Below, in pieces: positions 33,868 to 46,753 of a DNA stretch of 64,000 nt (the stretch's first letter is position 1; each line of letters begins with the position of its first letter). The position numbers and the translations under genes were made by a program. Below the pieces are notes generated by a model that searched no databases, was not told the origin of the DNA, and saw only the letters and a list, made by a program, of their open reading frames with translations. The DNA comes from Cercis canadensis (Eukaryota > Streptophyta > Magnoliopsida > Fabales > Fabaceae). The stretch is from NCBI GenBank assembly GCA_003255065.1, contig QAOA01001066.1, forward strand, positions 308,900 to 372,899. Reading direction: 5' to 3'.

Positions 33868-36800
33868 TTAAGGATTCAAGTGATTAGCACTGTGACTTGC
33901 ATATCCAACGGCTTCTCCAACAGTTAAGAAGACCCTTCCTCCAATTTTGTTGACAAAGTTGGCTGTCTTGAGCTTGTGAATCACTTGCCACCTTGGGTTC
34001 GCAATTGCTAACTGAAACAGATCATAATAAGAGTAAATGAAATCAATACTAAACTAAACACGTTCGTTGCAGAGTTGAATACTGCGAATTTAGTGCATAG
34101 TTAATTACCTGCTTTCCTTGTAAGACCAAACACTTATGCAGTTCCTCTAGAGAAGCAATTCCGGAAGTATCGATGTTCACTAAATCTATTATAATAAGGA
34201 TATGGTCAAACACAAAGATAAATTAAATGGAGGTGTTTGCTAAGTGTGTAGTGCTACCCACCCTCTCATTGGAGGGTTTCTGGTGGGACCTACGTAATAA
34301 TCTTGGTGTAATTGCGAAGATTTCAAAAAATTAAATCGCTTAATATGTAATAGAATACATAGTTACTTATAAAATACAAGAATGACACGATATAGAAAAA
34401 CATGTCAGAGTTCATTTTTGGCAAAAGTTAAATTTTTTGTTTGGCAAACTTTATTATATTATATCGTTTTTGCATTTTATAAAAAATTGTGTATTTTAAC
34501 ATATACATTGAATGACTTAATTTTTTGAAATCTTCATATTGACACCAAATTCAGCTTTTAAATCCCACTAAAAACCCTCTAATGAGATTGGTGGATAGCC
34601 TTACACCCTTTTTTAAAAGGGAATGTAGCTTAGCAATCACCTTAAATAAAAGGTCAATAACACTTACTAGAAGAGTCAAGGATTACAAGGTGAATGGTTC
34701 TTCTGGTGCTTCCCTTATTGTCCTCTGTTTCTTCTTGAGTGACCCATTTCATGATCCTTGGAACAAAATTAAGTTAACGAATTAATTAAGTTATTGTTCA
34801 TAATTAATTTAATTATGGGAATTATTGATATTTGAGTGGTAGTGGTACCATATACCTTTCTCTAATGAAATTGGCATTTGCAAAGCAAAGCAAGGGAGAC
34901 TTGACGCGTATTATTACAACCCCAGGAGTGTTAACTGCCATTGGATACTGATGAATATCACCAAACATATCAGTCCCCGGAAGTTTCCCTAGAGCTTCTG
35001 TGCCTGGTCGAATTGAGATGAGAATGATCTTTGAAAAGGATATTAGCACCTGCCAATTGCCAAAGTTATTTGGTAAATCATTTATATTCTTTAGTTAACA
35101 TGATATTCCGTTTTATGTTTACAATCTGTGCAACACACAAACAACTATTTAAATAGATAAATTAAACTCGTAAAAAAAGAAAAAAAAAATGAGTACAATA
35201 AATATAAATAGTCTTATTCACTAAGAAAATGGTTTCCTTTAGGTTTATATAATGATTTATTGTATTTACCGCGAGTAGCAGACCAATTTCGACAGAGGCA
35301 AAAAGGACACCAAAGAATGCTGCAGAGCAAGCAAGGAAGTCTAGTTTATCAAGCTTCCAGATTTTGTGAGCTTCATTGAGATCAATGAGTCCCGGCAGAG
35401 CAGAAAGGATTATTGAAGCAAGAATTGCAGTTGGAGTGAAATACAAGAGCTTCGTGAAAAATTGCAGTGATAACATCACGGTAATGGCCATAACTATGTT
35501 CGACACCGAAGTTTCACAACCTGCCGCGAAATTAACCGCCGTACGGGAAAATGATCCTGCAGAAATATAAATACGAAAATTTTATGATATTATATGTGTA
35601 TGTTATATTATATTGACGTAGTAAGTATACGTAATTTTTATATTTTATTTGATATAAAATTAATTTATTTTATTTTCTCAAACAAACTTAAAAATAATTA
35701 ATTTGTATACATATCATTTATACATTAGTTATTTTTATGTAGTATGACATACAATAAAATATCTAAAAAATCTCTATATAAATATAATACTGCTTTAATT
35801 CATTACCACCTAATACTAATGCATTAATTAATTATTAAAAAATTGGCTCATCCACCCAATATCTAATAATTAATATAATATCATGAATATTATATATACA
35901 TCAAAATGGGCAAAGTAAACCCTTACCTCGCCCTAGGGATATTTTTTCTAAATTTTTCCAATACAACTGGTGACAGGAAAATGAGAAAACAGCAGATTAT
36001 TTCACATAAATGAGAGGAGGAGAGGATGAAAATATAGAGATAATCATAAATTTACTAAATAACGTAATATGACTTAAAACCCTAATTTTAACTCTCGCTC
36101 TCATTAATTTTGTTAAACTTTGAGATTTTTTTTAATTTATCTTTGTTATGTAGAAAATATAATTTAATTATGCAAAAAATCTATCATATCTGCAATATTA
36201 AGAACATATTTTACTGCAAATAACACTTTTTTTTTTTTTTTGATAGAGAAGCATATATAGTTTGAAAGAAAGATTACCAGTTGCAACATAGCAAGAGGTT
36301 AAAGATCCTATGATGTTGGTGAAACCTATTGACACCATTTCCTTGTTTCCGTCAAGGTGGTATCCCTTCATGGATGCAAAAGATCGGCCAACAGCAACTG
36401 ATTCCTGTAATTGAAATTTGAAATGTTAGCAAAACACCAAAAATAAAAGTGTGATGATATAGAAATCAAATTGGGTAACTCACAGTGAGGGCAACAACAG
36501 CAACAACTAGTCCAATTTTGGCCACTTCTCCAATATAGGGGCTATGAAAGTCTAACTGATGGATTGAACTTGGATTGATTCCTCCTTTGATGTGTTTCAC
36601 AATATTAACTCCTTTTTTATCAGCCCTTGTTAGAAACACAATTAGGGTTGATAGCACCACAGATAGTAGAGGAGAGATTGCTGGTAGCCAGAACAGTTTC
36701 TTCTTCCTCTTACCCTGCCCGAAACAAATTAACAAATAAAAGGGAGAAATTTATTATTAATTTTTTAAAAAAAACCACCCTCACACAGACACAGAGAAAG

Positions 36801-38354
36801 AGAGAGAGAGAGTTACCAGAAACCTAGTCAATAGGATGAAGATCAAGAAGGAACATCCGAGGAGACAATTACGAGGATTCCACTGTAATGGAAGAAATGC
36901 GAGCATTAATGTGAAGAAGTTAATATTTTTTTGGTTTATTCCCACACCCTTTGAATATGAAATTAATATTTGTTCGGAACAGAAGTAGTAACTGGTAAAT
37001 TCTTTCTAACAATGACAACTCTAAAGTTCAAACACAAGACTTTTGGTTTAAAATGTCTTGAGACTTAATTTGTTTCTACTAAGTCAACACCTTGTTGGTA
37101 CTTGTAAGATATATATGAATATGAGGATTAAAGGATGTATGAATTGTGGAATTAATTATATGTTCCACTAATTAATGCAGTAATATTAGTTAGTTGCTAA
37201 GAATGAGTGTTTAATTGATGGGTGAACTTGTTTCCCCTGCCCATAGGCACAGCCCAGCTCACCATGAGTGGGAAAAGTAAAAGTAAATGGATAAATGAGA
37301 AATCATACGGAATGATGAAATGATTCCCAAACTGCTTTGATGACAGAGACTATGTCAGTTTTGGTTGTAAAATGAGTGAGCCCCAGTAATCCTTTCAACT
37401 GTTGAAGACCAATTACAATGGCTGCTCCTGCCACGAATCCAACAATAGAAGCATGCGACAGAAAATCCACAAGGAACCCCAACCTGTTATTAATTAATTG
37501 ATGAAAAGAGTGTGAGTAATAATAGTAAATACCAAGTGAATTCAAGTCTGGAAATGAATAAATCCCATTAATTGTTACCTGAAGAGTCCGAAGGAAGCCT
37601 GAAAGATACCAGCAAAGAGAGTGGCAGTCAAGACAAGCTTTGTATAAGCAATTGGATCAGAAGCAGGGTCTATTAATTTCTCAACCATTGACGACAAAAG
37701 CAGCGACACCACCGCCACAGGTCCAATTGCTATCTCTCTTGAACTTCCCATTACAGCATAGATCAGAGGTGGCACAACACTTGTATCTAATTGCATTCAC
37801 ACACCCATTTCAAATATTGCATCTAAATAACTCCCTCAACTCTAATGTTGCAAAATTAAATAAGATCACTTACAGAGGCCATATTGAGGAGCAAGGTGTG
37901 CCAAAGTTGCATAACCAATACTCTGCATTGAAAACCACATTTATGGAAAACCTTTAACCAAACAAAAACGGAATATAGTTATTTCATTTGTTTTTCGACC
38001 ACTTGTAATTTAGTTTGATGGGTTAATTACCTGAGGAATACAGAGACTTGCAATAGTTAGACCTGAAAGTAAATCATTCCGGAATTTAGTTGCTGTATAG
38101 TTTCGTCCCCATTCAAGAATAGGGAAAATCCCCAGCAACACTGAAAGCACGAGTTTGGGTGCGTGTTGGTGATCTGTGAGAGAGGAAAACTTTTCTCTAC
38201 ACCGCGCTATGGTTTTGCCGGCAGAATCTGCAAGCGCACGCCACGGAGTTGGGGGCTCAGGAGAATTGAGCACCCACTGAGACCTCACATATTCCTCACC
38301 GCTCTTGTCATTAGTGCCCAACTCCATATCCTCCATTTTGCAGGGGGAAGACAT
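33868..38354 (-). CDS. Group-2 (low-affinity) sulfate transporter, SULTR2-type
   Basis: Twelve minus-strand exons, all in phase, encode 656 residues: 38354-38031, 37922-37874, 37786-37579, 37483-37309, 36882-36817, 36714-36484, 36404-36278, 35556-35270, 35049-34856, 34756-34668, 34185-34109, 34011-33868. The N-terminal cytosolic part leads into the SLC26/SulP membrane core with hallmark blocks [53 protein letters not shown] and [15 protein letters not shown]. Exons 9-12 form the STAS domain ([39 protein letters not shown]). These match the plant low-affinity group (Stylosanthes SHST3, Arabidopsis SULTR2;1), which co-transports sulfate with protons in vascular tissue for root-to-shoot movement. 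Introns 7 and 10 contain MITEs. A broken tandem paralogue lies downstream in the window. Confidence 0.95.
34250..34605. mobile_element. Palindromic MITE of family M in intron 10 of the sulfate transporter
   Basis: About 355 bp with facing arms: GCTACCCACC...ATTGGAGGGTTT at the left is mirrored by AAAACCCTCT...GGTGGATAGCC at the right. Inner blocks AAGATTTCAAAAAATTAA and TTAATTTTTTGAAATCTTCA also mirror each other. Related copies are at about 57267-57619, 59478-59848 and 62208-62878. The ends are approximate. It does not touch exons. Confidence 0.65.
35578..35790 (+). repeat. MITE family N copy in intron 7 of the sulfate transporter
   Basis: Contains the family's TTTATATTTTATTTGATAT, AAACAAACTTAAAAATAATT and CATTTATACATTAGTTATT blocks in the usual order. 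It is intronic and noncoding. Confidence 0.6.
36985..37110 (-). repeat. Possible tRNA-derived SINE fragment in intron 4
   Basis: Read on the minus strand, the segment has a GGTGTTGACTTAGTAGAAAC block like a tRNA A box and, about 50 bases on, GTCTTGTGTTTGAACTTTAG resembling a B box. The resemblance is loose. Confidence 0.3.
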
Positions 38355-38679
38355 ATTTGATTGAAGTGTTTGGGAGAACTTCGTTCTCGATCCACCAAAG
38401 ATCTCAATACTCTCTCATCAAACTTAATTTGCTGCAGGATATATGGCCTGGGAATGGGATTCTATTTCACACTCACTCTTGCACCTTAACTTCAGGCAGA
38501 CAACGTTACAATGGGATTATTTATACTTGGATGGAGTCACTAGTTAGTTATAAACAATATATTATCAATGTATATTTTCCCCAAGTGTCAATGTGATAGG
38601 AATTGCAGTGGAATTGATTCAAATTTCTTTCTTAATAATAATAAGGTATAAATGTACTGCAACTCTCTATAGTTTGGAC

Positions 38680-39160
38680 AAATTTTAAATCAGGTTTCTA
38701 TAATTTTATTTTTTCTTTAGAGTCCTTATAGTTTGAATTTTTTTTTTTAATTGGATCCCTGCTATCACTCATGATTATAATTCAGTCAATTTAGTGCTAA
38801 CATAGCAAATGACTTATTCATGTGACAATAAAAGAAGTTGACGTAGTATCAAAATGACACAAAAATTATCATCTCATCAAATTTTGGCTCAAAAAAGTGC
38901 ATAAAAAAGTTGATAAGGTTACAATTTTTGTGTTATTTTGGCGCACTATCAGTTTCTTTTACTACTACATAGACAAACCGTTTGTCATAGCAATACTAAA
39001 CTGATGAATTTATAACCAGTAATGACAGCATGAACCCAATTAAAAAAAAATTGGGTTCAATAAGAATCTCAAAAAAAAAAAAGAAAAAAAAAAACTATAA
39101 GAACTTAATTCAAAATTCCTCTAAACTACAAAAAGCTGCAATATATTTATACCTAATAAT
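38680..39160. repeat. Palindromic MITE-like repeat, family P, copy 2
   Basis: Same order of blocks as at 3850-4330: AATTTAGTGCTAACATAGCA, a (G)TGACAATAAAAGAAG stretch, ACAAACCGTTTGTCAT and AATTTATAA. Divergence from copy 1 is considerable, so the family is old. Confidence 0.6.
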
Positions 39161-39399
39161 AATAAAGGTTTTACAACAAAACATTACCTTTTTTAAAATA
39201 ATAATAATATATAAAATAAATGCAGGCCATAAACCCACAACAAACCCAGCGTTTCTTGCTTTTCTCTTTTCTCTTTCCTTTTTTTTTTTTGGGTAAGTAA
39301 TATGGTAATAAGGATAAGTTACTTCAATATTATTGGATATGGCATCAGTGACATGCTTGGGATCCCACAAGAGGGCCAACAGATGATTACTTCTAAAGC

Positions 39400-39577
39400 A
39401 CTTCTTTTACCCATAGAAAAAGCTACTCAACTAGCTCTTGGGCGCCAAAAAATCTCCTTAATGAGGGTTGCCCCCAAGTAGAATTTTTTGTCACAAGGGG
39501 GCTCAAATTCAACACCTTTCAAGTGCTGAGTCTTAAACTCCTTTGACCAATTGAGCCAACCCGCCGCATTGGTCTTT
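39400..39577 (-). repeat. Candidate tRNA-derived SINE
   Basis: On the minus strand GGGTTGGCTCAATTGGTCAA fits a polymerase III A box (TGGCTCAATTGG). About 45 bases downstream GTGTTGAATTTGAGCCCCC resembles a degenerate B box. A non-tRNA body follows, as in plant SINEs. The right length and both boxes are present, but the match is imperfect and no target duplication was resolved. Confidence 0.4.
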
Positions 39578-39929
39578 TCTCTTTCCTTATGTCCTATAAT
39601 ATTTTAACAAATCAAATTAAAATATCAATATAAAACACTTATATAAGCTGTAATTTAATAATTTTAAATAAAAAATGTGAGGAATTTTTATATTTTATTA
39701 TAAAATACATAAAATAAAAGGTCATGACTAATTATAAATAGAACTATTAATTTAATTATATATTTTTAAATGTTAATTATAAATAAATAAAAACTATCTA
39801 ATATCTACTATATAATCATTAAAATATTTTTTATAAAGTTAAGTTCCTAGTGTAAGCCTTTGGACTTTAGTGTGGTAGACTAGATTAAAATCCTAATTTT
39901 ATTAAGTAAAATCATGGAAGTAGCTAGGG

Positions 39930-40971
39930 CAATGTTTTAAAAACTAAACTAATGAGTGAACTGTTGTAGTAAAAAATACTGGTCAAACCGGTTGGACCAC
40001 GCAATTGAATCGAAACTTTTTCTAAACTTAAATATTAACAAAAAATAAAACATAGAGGATGAATCACAAATTATTAAACTTAACTCATAAGTGAAAGTCT
40101 CAAATTTAAAGATTCAGATAACTAAAAATTAAAAGATATAAAAAACATAATTTATATACACCTAATTTAAAATGGTGACCTATAACAAAATTAGATTGTT
40201 TCAATAGTCAATATCTCTTACAAGTTCACATACTCTTAACATAATCAAGTTCATAATTTCTAAGACAAAGAAATTAAATAATCAGAACATATAAATAAAT
40301 AACCAGATAATCATAATGGGAAAAAAATAGATAAATAAATAACGAAGAAACCAATTAAATCGTGCATAATAGACTAAGAGGAAAAAAAAATGCAAGAACA
40401 TGTGGTGTTGAACCCATATAGCTGCATATGATTTTGTTCCTTCTTAGTGGAGTTAGTGACATACATGCATTAAATAATAACAAAAAATAAAGAAAAAAAG
40501 AAGAAGATGATGATGATAATAAAGCAATGTGTTAATGGTTAAAGTTTGAAGAAATTAATAAAATGTCTTAAGTTAAAGTCTGTGTACTGTGAGATTATGT
40601 GTTATAATTTTTATATATTTAAATATTAAATATTAAATAAATCTACTAAATAGTGAATAAATAATTTTTGTGCAACAATAAATACAAGTCTTGAGTTGTT
40701 CTAATGATTTGGATGGAAAAAAATTAATTTCTTAACTACTTTATTAATAAATATATTTGTATGTGATAATGTATTCAAAAATTGATATGTCATAGCAGCA
40801 AAAAATGCCACCTTTAAAACAAAGGCGAGGGAATCAAATCTTTTCATGAGCGATTTTTTTTTTTTTTTTTCAATTTGCAATAGTTTAGAGGTATGAACCA
40901 AACCCATTTTTTCACTAAGTACCGGTCGGACCAGTTGAACCGGCCGGTCCGATCTGATTTTTAAAACAGTG
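39930..40971. mobile_element. Nonautonomous hAT-like element 1
   Basis: The ends are CAATGTTTTAAAAAC and, mirrored, TTTTTAAAACAGTG. The perfect 8-bp target duplication AGCTAGGG flanks the element (39922-39929 and 40972-40979), the duplication size of hAT transposons. Subterminal CCGGTTGGACC / GGACCAGTTGAACCGG blocks mirror each other. The AT-rich interior of about 0.9 kb has no transposase frame. Confidence 0.8.
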
Positions 40972-41840
40972 AGCTAGGGTTCTTTTATTGCAACTGGCAA
41001 TAACGGTATGTGTCATCAAGGTATTATTTTTTAACTACTTTTATGCTTGAAATGTTATAATATGACATAGGATAAATTGGGAATGTCATGGACCACCCCC
41101 CCTCTCTCTCTCTCTCTCTCTTAAAACGGGCAAATCTTAGGCTACAAACTTTTTACTTTTTTCTTTTTGAACATTTGGAATTTTGGATACTCTATATCCA
41201 CGTCAAATATAATTGTCATATTCAATTTCGTATACGAAATAAGATTTTCAGTCAAAAAATCTTAATTAAAATACGAGTAAACAAGGGTAAAGTCATTGAT
41301 TTGTGGGGGATTTATAATTATTTTCTTCTTACTAACATACGCTTATATTATTGTTTTGCTATTTCAATCTCAGATAGTCTATTGGACTCTTCGGGTATCT
41401 AGTGGAGTTGCCCATAAATTTGTTCAGTTGAGAAAAACTAGTTATATAATTGATTTGTTAGTGAATGAGAATCATAAAATATAAATCTTATGACTTAATT
41501 AATGAGATTTAATTCCTACTCCCAGGTCTAGCTTTCTTGACAGAAATTTAGGAGCACTAACGTAAACATCTTAATATTCTTTTCAAAAGGATAGTTGACT
41601 TTAGCACTTTAAGAAATTGTATTCAAAGGTAAGAAAGCACTTCTAGAATGATAGAAGCATATATTCATATTCGCACTTAAAATCGATGTTGCAAGTTTGC
41701 AATTTGAATAGTATTTATTAGTGCAAAACTCTGTTCCAGTCACTAAATGCTTCCCTACTTTTGCCTTCCTGCTTGGCTGGACTCGTTCATTATGATTTAG
41801 CAGTTAGTTATTAGTCGACAACCATCTGAATCATGTTTCC

Positions 41841-42356
41841 GGCAAAGTTACACAAATAATACACATTGTCAAATTATTTACACAAATTGAGTAGTTTTTA
41901 AACTATTTATTTAAAATGGACACTTTTAAATATTTTATTAATTTTTTAACAAAAATTAAACGTAAAAAAAGTCAACAGTAAACACGCTATAGAGATAAAG
42001 CGTGTTCACAAGGAACACACTTTATTTATAAAGCGTGTTCCCAAAGAACACGCTTTTAAAGGTAAAACGTGTTTCTTGTGAACACGTTTTATCTATAAAG
42101 CGTATTCCTTTTAGAGATAAAGCGTGTTCCTTTGAAACACGTTTTATCTCTAAAGCGTGTTCACAAAAAACATGTTTTATCTCTAAAGCATGTTCATAAA
42201 AGAACACGCTTTACAGATAAAGCGTGTTCATTGCCTGGCTTTTTCATGATTATTTTTGTTAAAATATTCAAAAGTGTCATTTTTAGGTAAATAGTTTAAA
42301 AACTACCTCATTTGTGTAAATAGTTTGACAATATGTATTATTTGTGTAACTTTGCC
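41841..42356. mobile_element. Foldback MULE-like element E with hairpin array
   Basis: The arms start GGCAAAGTTACACAAATAAT and end TATTTGTGTAACTTTGCC. The target duplication is CATGTTTCC / GATGTTTCC (41832-41840, 42357-42365), eight of nine bases. The core, about 41980-42235, is an array of about ten alternating units, AAAGCGTGTTC and GAACACGCTTT, joined by short spacers such as TATAGATAA, so each pair could fold as a hairpin. There is no frame with transposase motifs. Confidence 0.85.
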
Positions 42357-42365
42357 GATGTTTCC

Positions 42366-43369
42366 ATTTTGAGAGAGTTTTCTTGGCTGAGAACACAATA
42401 ATGGACTTTTAGAAGGAGAGAGCTAAACTACCACCTCTAAAGGGGTGGGGGTGGTAGTAGTTCGTATGTCTTTGAATTCATCCTAGCCATGAGATAAAAA
42501 TAAAGGTAACACCATAGCCATTGGATAGAGGGGTAGCCCTACCCAAAAGGTAACGGAGGGGAACAAAGGTTTCCTCGAGCCAGACGAGAGATTGGTCCTT
42601 GGAGCAACCGGATGAAACATAGAGAGGTGTTTTAAAGTAGGTTATGATGATGTGACATTGGCAAACTTGAGAGACGAATGAAAACATACTAAGTGTAAAG
42701 TTAGACAAAATTAATCCAATTGAATGGTCACATTTTTTTTTTTCTTTTATCAGTTTTCATTTACCAGCTTTGTTGTTGTTGTTTATTTTTTATTCTTTTC
42801 TTTATCTTTAGAAGCCTCCTTTATTTGTTTTCCTTTTCTATACAAGCTTCCTCTTATTTTATTTTTTTTGGTTTATCTATATATATTTTTTTCTATTATT
42901 AAGACTAAAATAAAAATAAAAGGAGATATGATAATCTTGAGATACTTTAATCTTTTTCACAAGTAATTATCAATATTTTTTTAATTTTCTACACATAAAT
43001 TTGATTAATCATGATTTTTTTTTAAAAAAAAATCTTATTAATTTTTAAAAAAAACTCTTATAAAAAATAGAGCTACAATCAAAAAGAATTAAAAAGAGAA
43101 TAACATGATTAATTTAAAAAAATTATAATAAATTAAGAGGATTTAATCTATATCATATTAAAATATCAAATAAAGTGTGTAATTAATAAATTAGGGTGTG
43201 AAAATAGTAGCTCCCATTAAATTTTATTGAAAAGGAAATTCAAAAAAGTATATTTATCTTTCCTCAATTTTAAATTATAACTTTACTTGTTTTATTTTTA
43301 TTTTAGTCTTAAATTATGAGAAAAAAAAAGAAAGAAACTTGTTAAAAATAATAAAAAAGAAATAGGAAT
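42366..43369. other. AT-rich spacer
   Basis: No gene is supported. Frames at 42478-42708 and 42720-42966 are composition-driven (poly-T and Phe-rich) and lack motifs. Confidence 0.5.
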
Positions 43370-43580
43370 TCTATGATACTACATGAGTATGTCATACTAC
43401 ACTGACGTGACAATCATACATAATTTTTATATTTTATTGGATATAAAAATCATTTATCTTATTTTTTCAAACAAATTTGAAAACAGTTAATTTATACACA
43501 TGTCATTCACACATTGATTATTCTCATGTAATATAATATACCACATAAATACCAAAAGTATCTAAAAAACCTCCTAAAAA
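43370..43580 (+). repeat. MITE family N copy
   Basis: Carries the TTTATATTTTATTGGATAT, AAACAAATTTGAAAACAGTT and CACATAAATACCAAAAGTAT blocks of the family in order. Confidence 0.6.
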
Positions 43581-43633
43581 AAAGTACGAGATGGTGCGTT
43601 TCAAGAAATGTTAATGCTTGTGGGAAAAAAAAA

Positions 43634-43889
43634 AGTAAAACCTTTTTTTAGTCCTTAGAAAATGCAATCATTGACAAATTCATCCTCCAAAAATTTTTGA
43701 TGACAAATTAGTCCTTAAATTATTATTTCGTCTGACAAATTAGTCCTTAAATGTCACTAATGGGACTCTACCGGAGGATTAATTTGTCCAACGGAATAAT
43801 AATTCAATGACCAATTTGTCACCAAAAATTTTTAGAGAACGAATTTGTCAATAGCTACATTTTCCAATGACTAAAAAAAGATTTTACTC
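43634..43889. mobile_element. Palindromic MITE, family Q
   Basis: About 256 bp: AGTAAAACCTTTTTTTAGTC at the left is mirrored by GACTAAAAAAAGATTTTACT at the right. The inner GACAAATTAGTCCTTAAAT words mirror too, around a centre near 43760. It is noncoding and flanked by A-runs, which hides any target duplication. Confidence 0.7.
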
Positions 43890-44817
43890 AAAAAAAAATT
43901 CATACTTTCTCTCCTTATTCAGACAATGTGAATGCTTTTACTCAAAACAAAATAATGCTTTTAAAAACTTCAAGCCTTTATTAATTAAAATTCAAAAAAC
44001 TTTTCTTTAAGTACAACTTTACACTTGACATATTTTCATTTGTCCCTAACTTGCTAATTGGTTACACTGTTTGAACTCATTTTAAAATGTCCCATACCTT
44101 CGTCTGATTACCAGTATTTTTTTCTCCTTGCAAAAATCTTCATCTGATGACTAGGATGAATTCAGAGAGGGCACTTACTGCTACCACCCCTTTTGGGATG
44201 GTAGCTTAGCACTCGCTTTTTAAGAATAGTGTAGTAGTTAATATATGGTCGTCCTCGATCTCCAAAACAGTAGTGGAGACTGGATACTATTGCAAGATAA
44301 CTTCTTCATTGGAGTTCATAACGCTATATTATTAATTCTCTTCTCTTCTCTCTCTCTCTCTCTCCAAATTTGAACCACTTTTTTTGATAGATTCATTCAC
44401 AGAAAAGGACCAATCGGACAGACAAAAGTAGAGTAGAGTTCGGTTTTTCTGGAGAGCAAAATTGGAGAATATATGTAAGTGGGCAATAACAATTTACATA
44501 GTGTCACAAACAGTACTGTTGGATTAATAAATGAAAGAAGCACGATGGATGGCAATCCATTATCCATGCGAGAATAAAAGGATCATTGATTCATTATAAA
44601 TTGCTATTAAAGCCTTCTTTGAGTCAACCCAGTTAATTAGGACCATCCAGAACAGAAAAGTAATCATTAATGAACTAACAAAAGCCTCTTGTCATAGGTC
44701 CACTAAGCAGAAAGCACCAACACCAAAAGTTTCAGATACAATGTATCTAGACGCATTGCTTCCACTGTAGTTACTAGTTACTACCCCAAGACAAAATGAG
44801 AGCACAGTATTTTTCAC

Positions 44818-45149
44818 TACATCATGGAATGGAGAGGAAGTTATAGATGGTGGGTAATGAAATGGACTAAACATGTTTCGATGCTAATCAGGATTACATT
44901 TGGATACTTCAGAGGCAATTCTGAATGGACTTAGACATTGGGTATTGAGGATGCTTGAGTTGATGTATAAGTCGGGTCTAGATTACATCATGGAATGGAG
45001 TGGAAGTTATAGATGGTGGGTAATGAAATGGACTAAACATGTTTCGATGCTAATCAGGATTACATTTGGATAATTCAGAGGCAATTCTGAATGGACTTAG
45101 ACATTGGGTATTGAGGATGCTTGAGTTGATGTATAAGTCGGGTCTAGAT
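44818..45149. repeat. Tandem duplication, two 166-bp units
   Basis: Units 44818-44983 and 44984-45149 are nearly identical: both run from TACATCATGGAATGGAG to AAGTCGGGTCTAGAT, and I noted two differences (GAGAGG/GAGTGG and GATACTTC/GATAATTC). No frame is open across them. This is a recent local duplication. Confidence 0.93.
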
Positions 45150-45641
45150 GCAGGTCGGATGAAGGGTACAGGTCGGATAAATGATTAGGTCTTGACTGCA
45201 CAATGAACAAAGGGTCAAGTTGGATGTATTTGAACTCTGAATATTAAGTTAGGTGGTCTCGAGTTAGTAAAGTAATAAATGAAGAAAATAAAAAAAATGT
45301 GTTATACCTATTAAAGAATGATATATATAAAAAGAAGAAAAAATATAGAGATATGTTGATAATTGTGGCAATTGAGCTTAAATAGGTCAAGAGAATTTGG
45401 GCTTATGAATAAAGATATCTACAAGTATCGGAAAAAAAATTATGGCAGATGTTAATTCCAACTAATTATTCCATAATCAATTAATCAAAATTAATTATAT
45501 GACAAGTCAATCTAAGTTTAACTAGGGTCTATTGATTTTGAGAAAATTTATCAAATAATGAAACAACCCAACCAATCCATCATATCTATATATATATTGA
45601 TAATTACAAATTTTATTTTCAATGAAAATTCATTATATGTA

Positions 45642-46753
45642 CTTTTTCGGCCATAAAATTCTTTATTTTATAGTTTTTTTATTTTAAGAATGAAAACAAT
45701 TCTCAATTTGTAATTTGATTTCAATGTCTCCCCAATCCCCATATATATAATTATATCTTCCGAGTCTTCTTTTTCTTGCAAGCTTCCGATGGGAGAGACA
45801 TGCATCTCTATACATTAGAAATTTCAGCGGCGAGACATGCATCTACAGCTTCTCCGACAGACAGAAAAATCCTTCCTCCAACTGTTCCCACAAATTTGGC
45901 TACTCTTAGCTTGTGAATTACTTGCCACCTAGGGTTAGCGATGGCCAACTATAAAAATAGAGAGAAAATAAAATGGAGGAGGGTCAAAATCTTCAAAGCA
46001 AAAAAATGAAAAATTAATTAATACCAAGGAAGACGTAGGTAACAAAACAAATTTAGGGGGGAAATTTTTTTTTTCTTTTATAAAAAAAAGCCTCACCTTT
46101 TTACTTCATGCAGAGTCAGATTCCGATGCAGCTCCTCCAACGAAGCAATTCCCCCTATGTCAATATGCATAAGACCTACCATTGTAATTTGAAACCAGAA
46201 AATTAGAATGATAGATCATTGTTTTGGTGCGGTTTGCAATGATGAATGATAGACAAAGCATAGTTTAGCACTTTTCTCCTATTATAGTCTATAGATAGCT
46301 GAAGAGCTTGCTTCACACGTTTTCAACAGGCATGTTGAGAATCAATAGTTTTGGGTCTACATGTTATCCTGAAAGACTTACTTGACATGCCAATAATTAG
46401 GAATTTATAGGTGGTTTGGCCTTTTGCATCCTCCGCTTCTTCAATATCAGTCACCCATCTCAGAATCCTTTCAATTAAAAATATAAAATGTTTTCATCAA
46501 CTCATGCAAGGAGCCAAAGGGAGTGATAGATGGGGTAGGGTACCTGTCTCTAACAAAACTGGCATTTGCAAAACAAAGCCAAGCAGACTTGACACGCACT
46601 ATCAACACTCGAGGAATCTGAACCGCCATTGGATATTGCTCAACATCACAAAATGCACCAGTAGTGCCAGGAAGTCTTCCAACAATCTCTATACCTGGTT
46701 GAATTGAGATCACAATGATCTTTGCAAATGATATCATAACCTGCATTTCAATT
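45642..46753. repeat. 1.1-kb direct repeat, copy 1
   Basis: Nearly identical to 49139-50249 over 1,111-1,112 bases: exons and introns alike, with only a handful of differences at the left end (for example ATTTTAAG versus ATTCTAAG). It contains the 3' flank and exons 12-9 of a SULTR2 gene (minus strand), and ends exactly where the Copia LTR begins. Confidence 0.95.
45808..46740 (-). pseudogene. Orphan SULTR2 3' end (exons 9-12 only)
   Basis: Contains exon 9 (46740-46544), exon 10 (46467-46382), exon 11 (46175-about 46105) and exon 12 (45948-45808), coding for the STAS domain ([26 protein letters not shown]). The sequence equals the second copy at 49304-50236 in all four exons as far as I checked. 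It has no promoter or membrane-spanning exons: upstream of exon 9 there is Copia LTR instead of intron 8. It is therefore a dead duplicate. Confidence 0.9.

Larger units (their letters stand above)
38355..39929. other. Sulfate transporter upstream region and repeats
   Basis: The first few hundred bases are the promoter and leader of the leftward transporter gene. They are followed by palindromic repeat P copy 2 and a SINE-like segment. No gene is visible. Confidence 0.5.

Noticed and set aside
42720..42966. Phe-rich plus-strand frames
   Set aside because: They arise from poly-T DNA; there is no start context, domain or codon bias.
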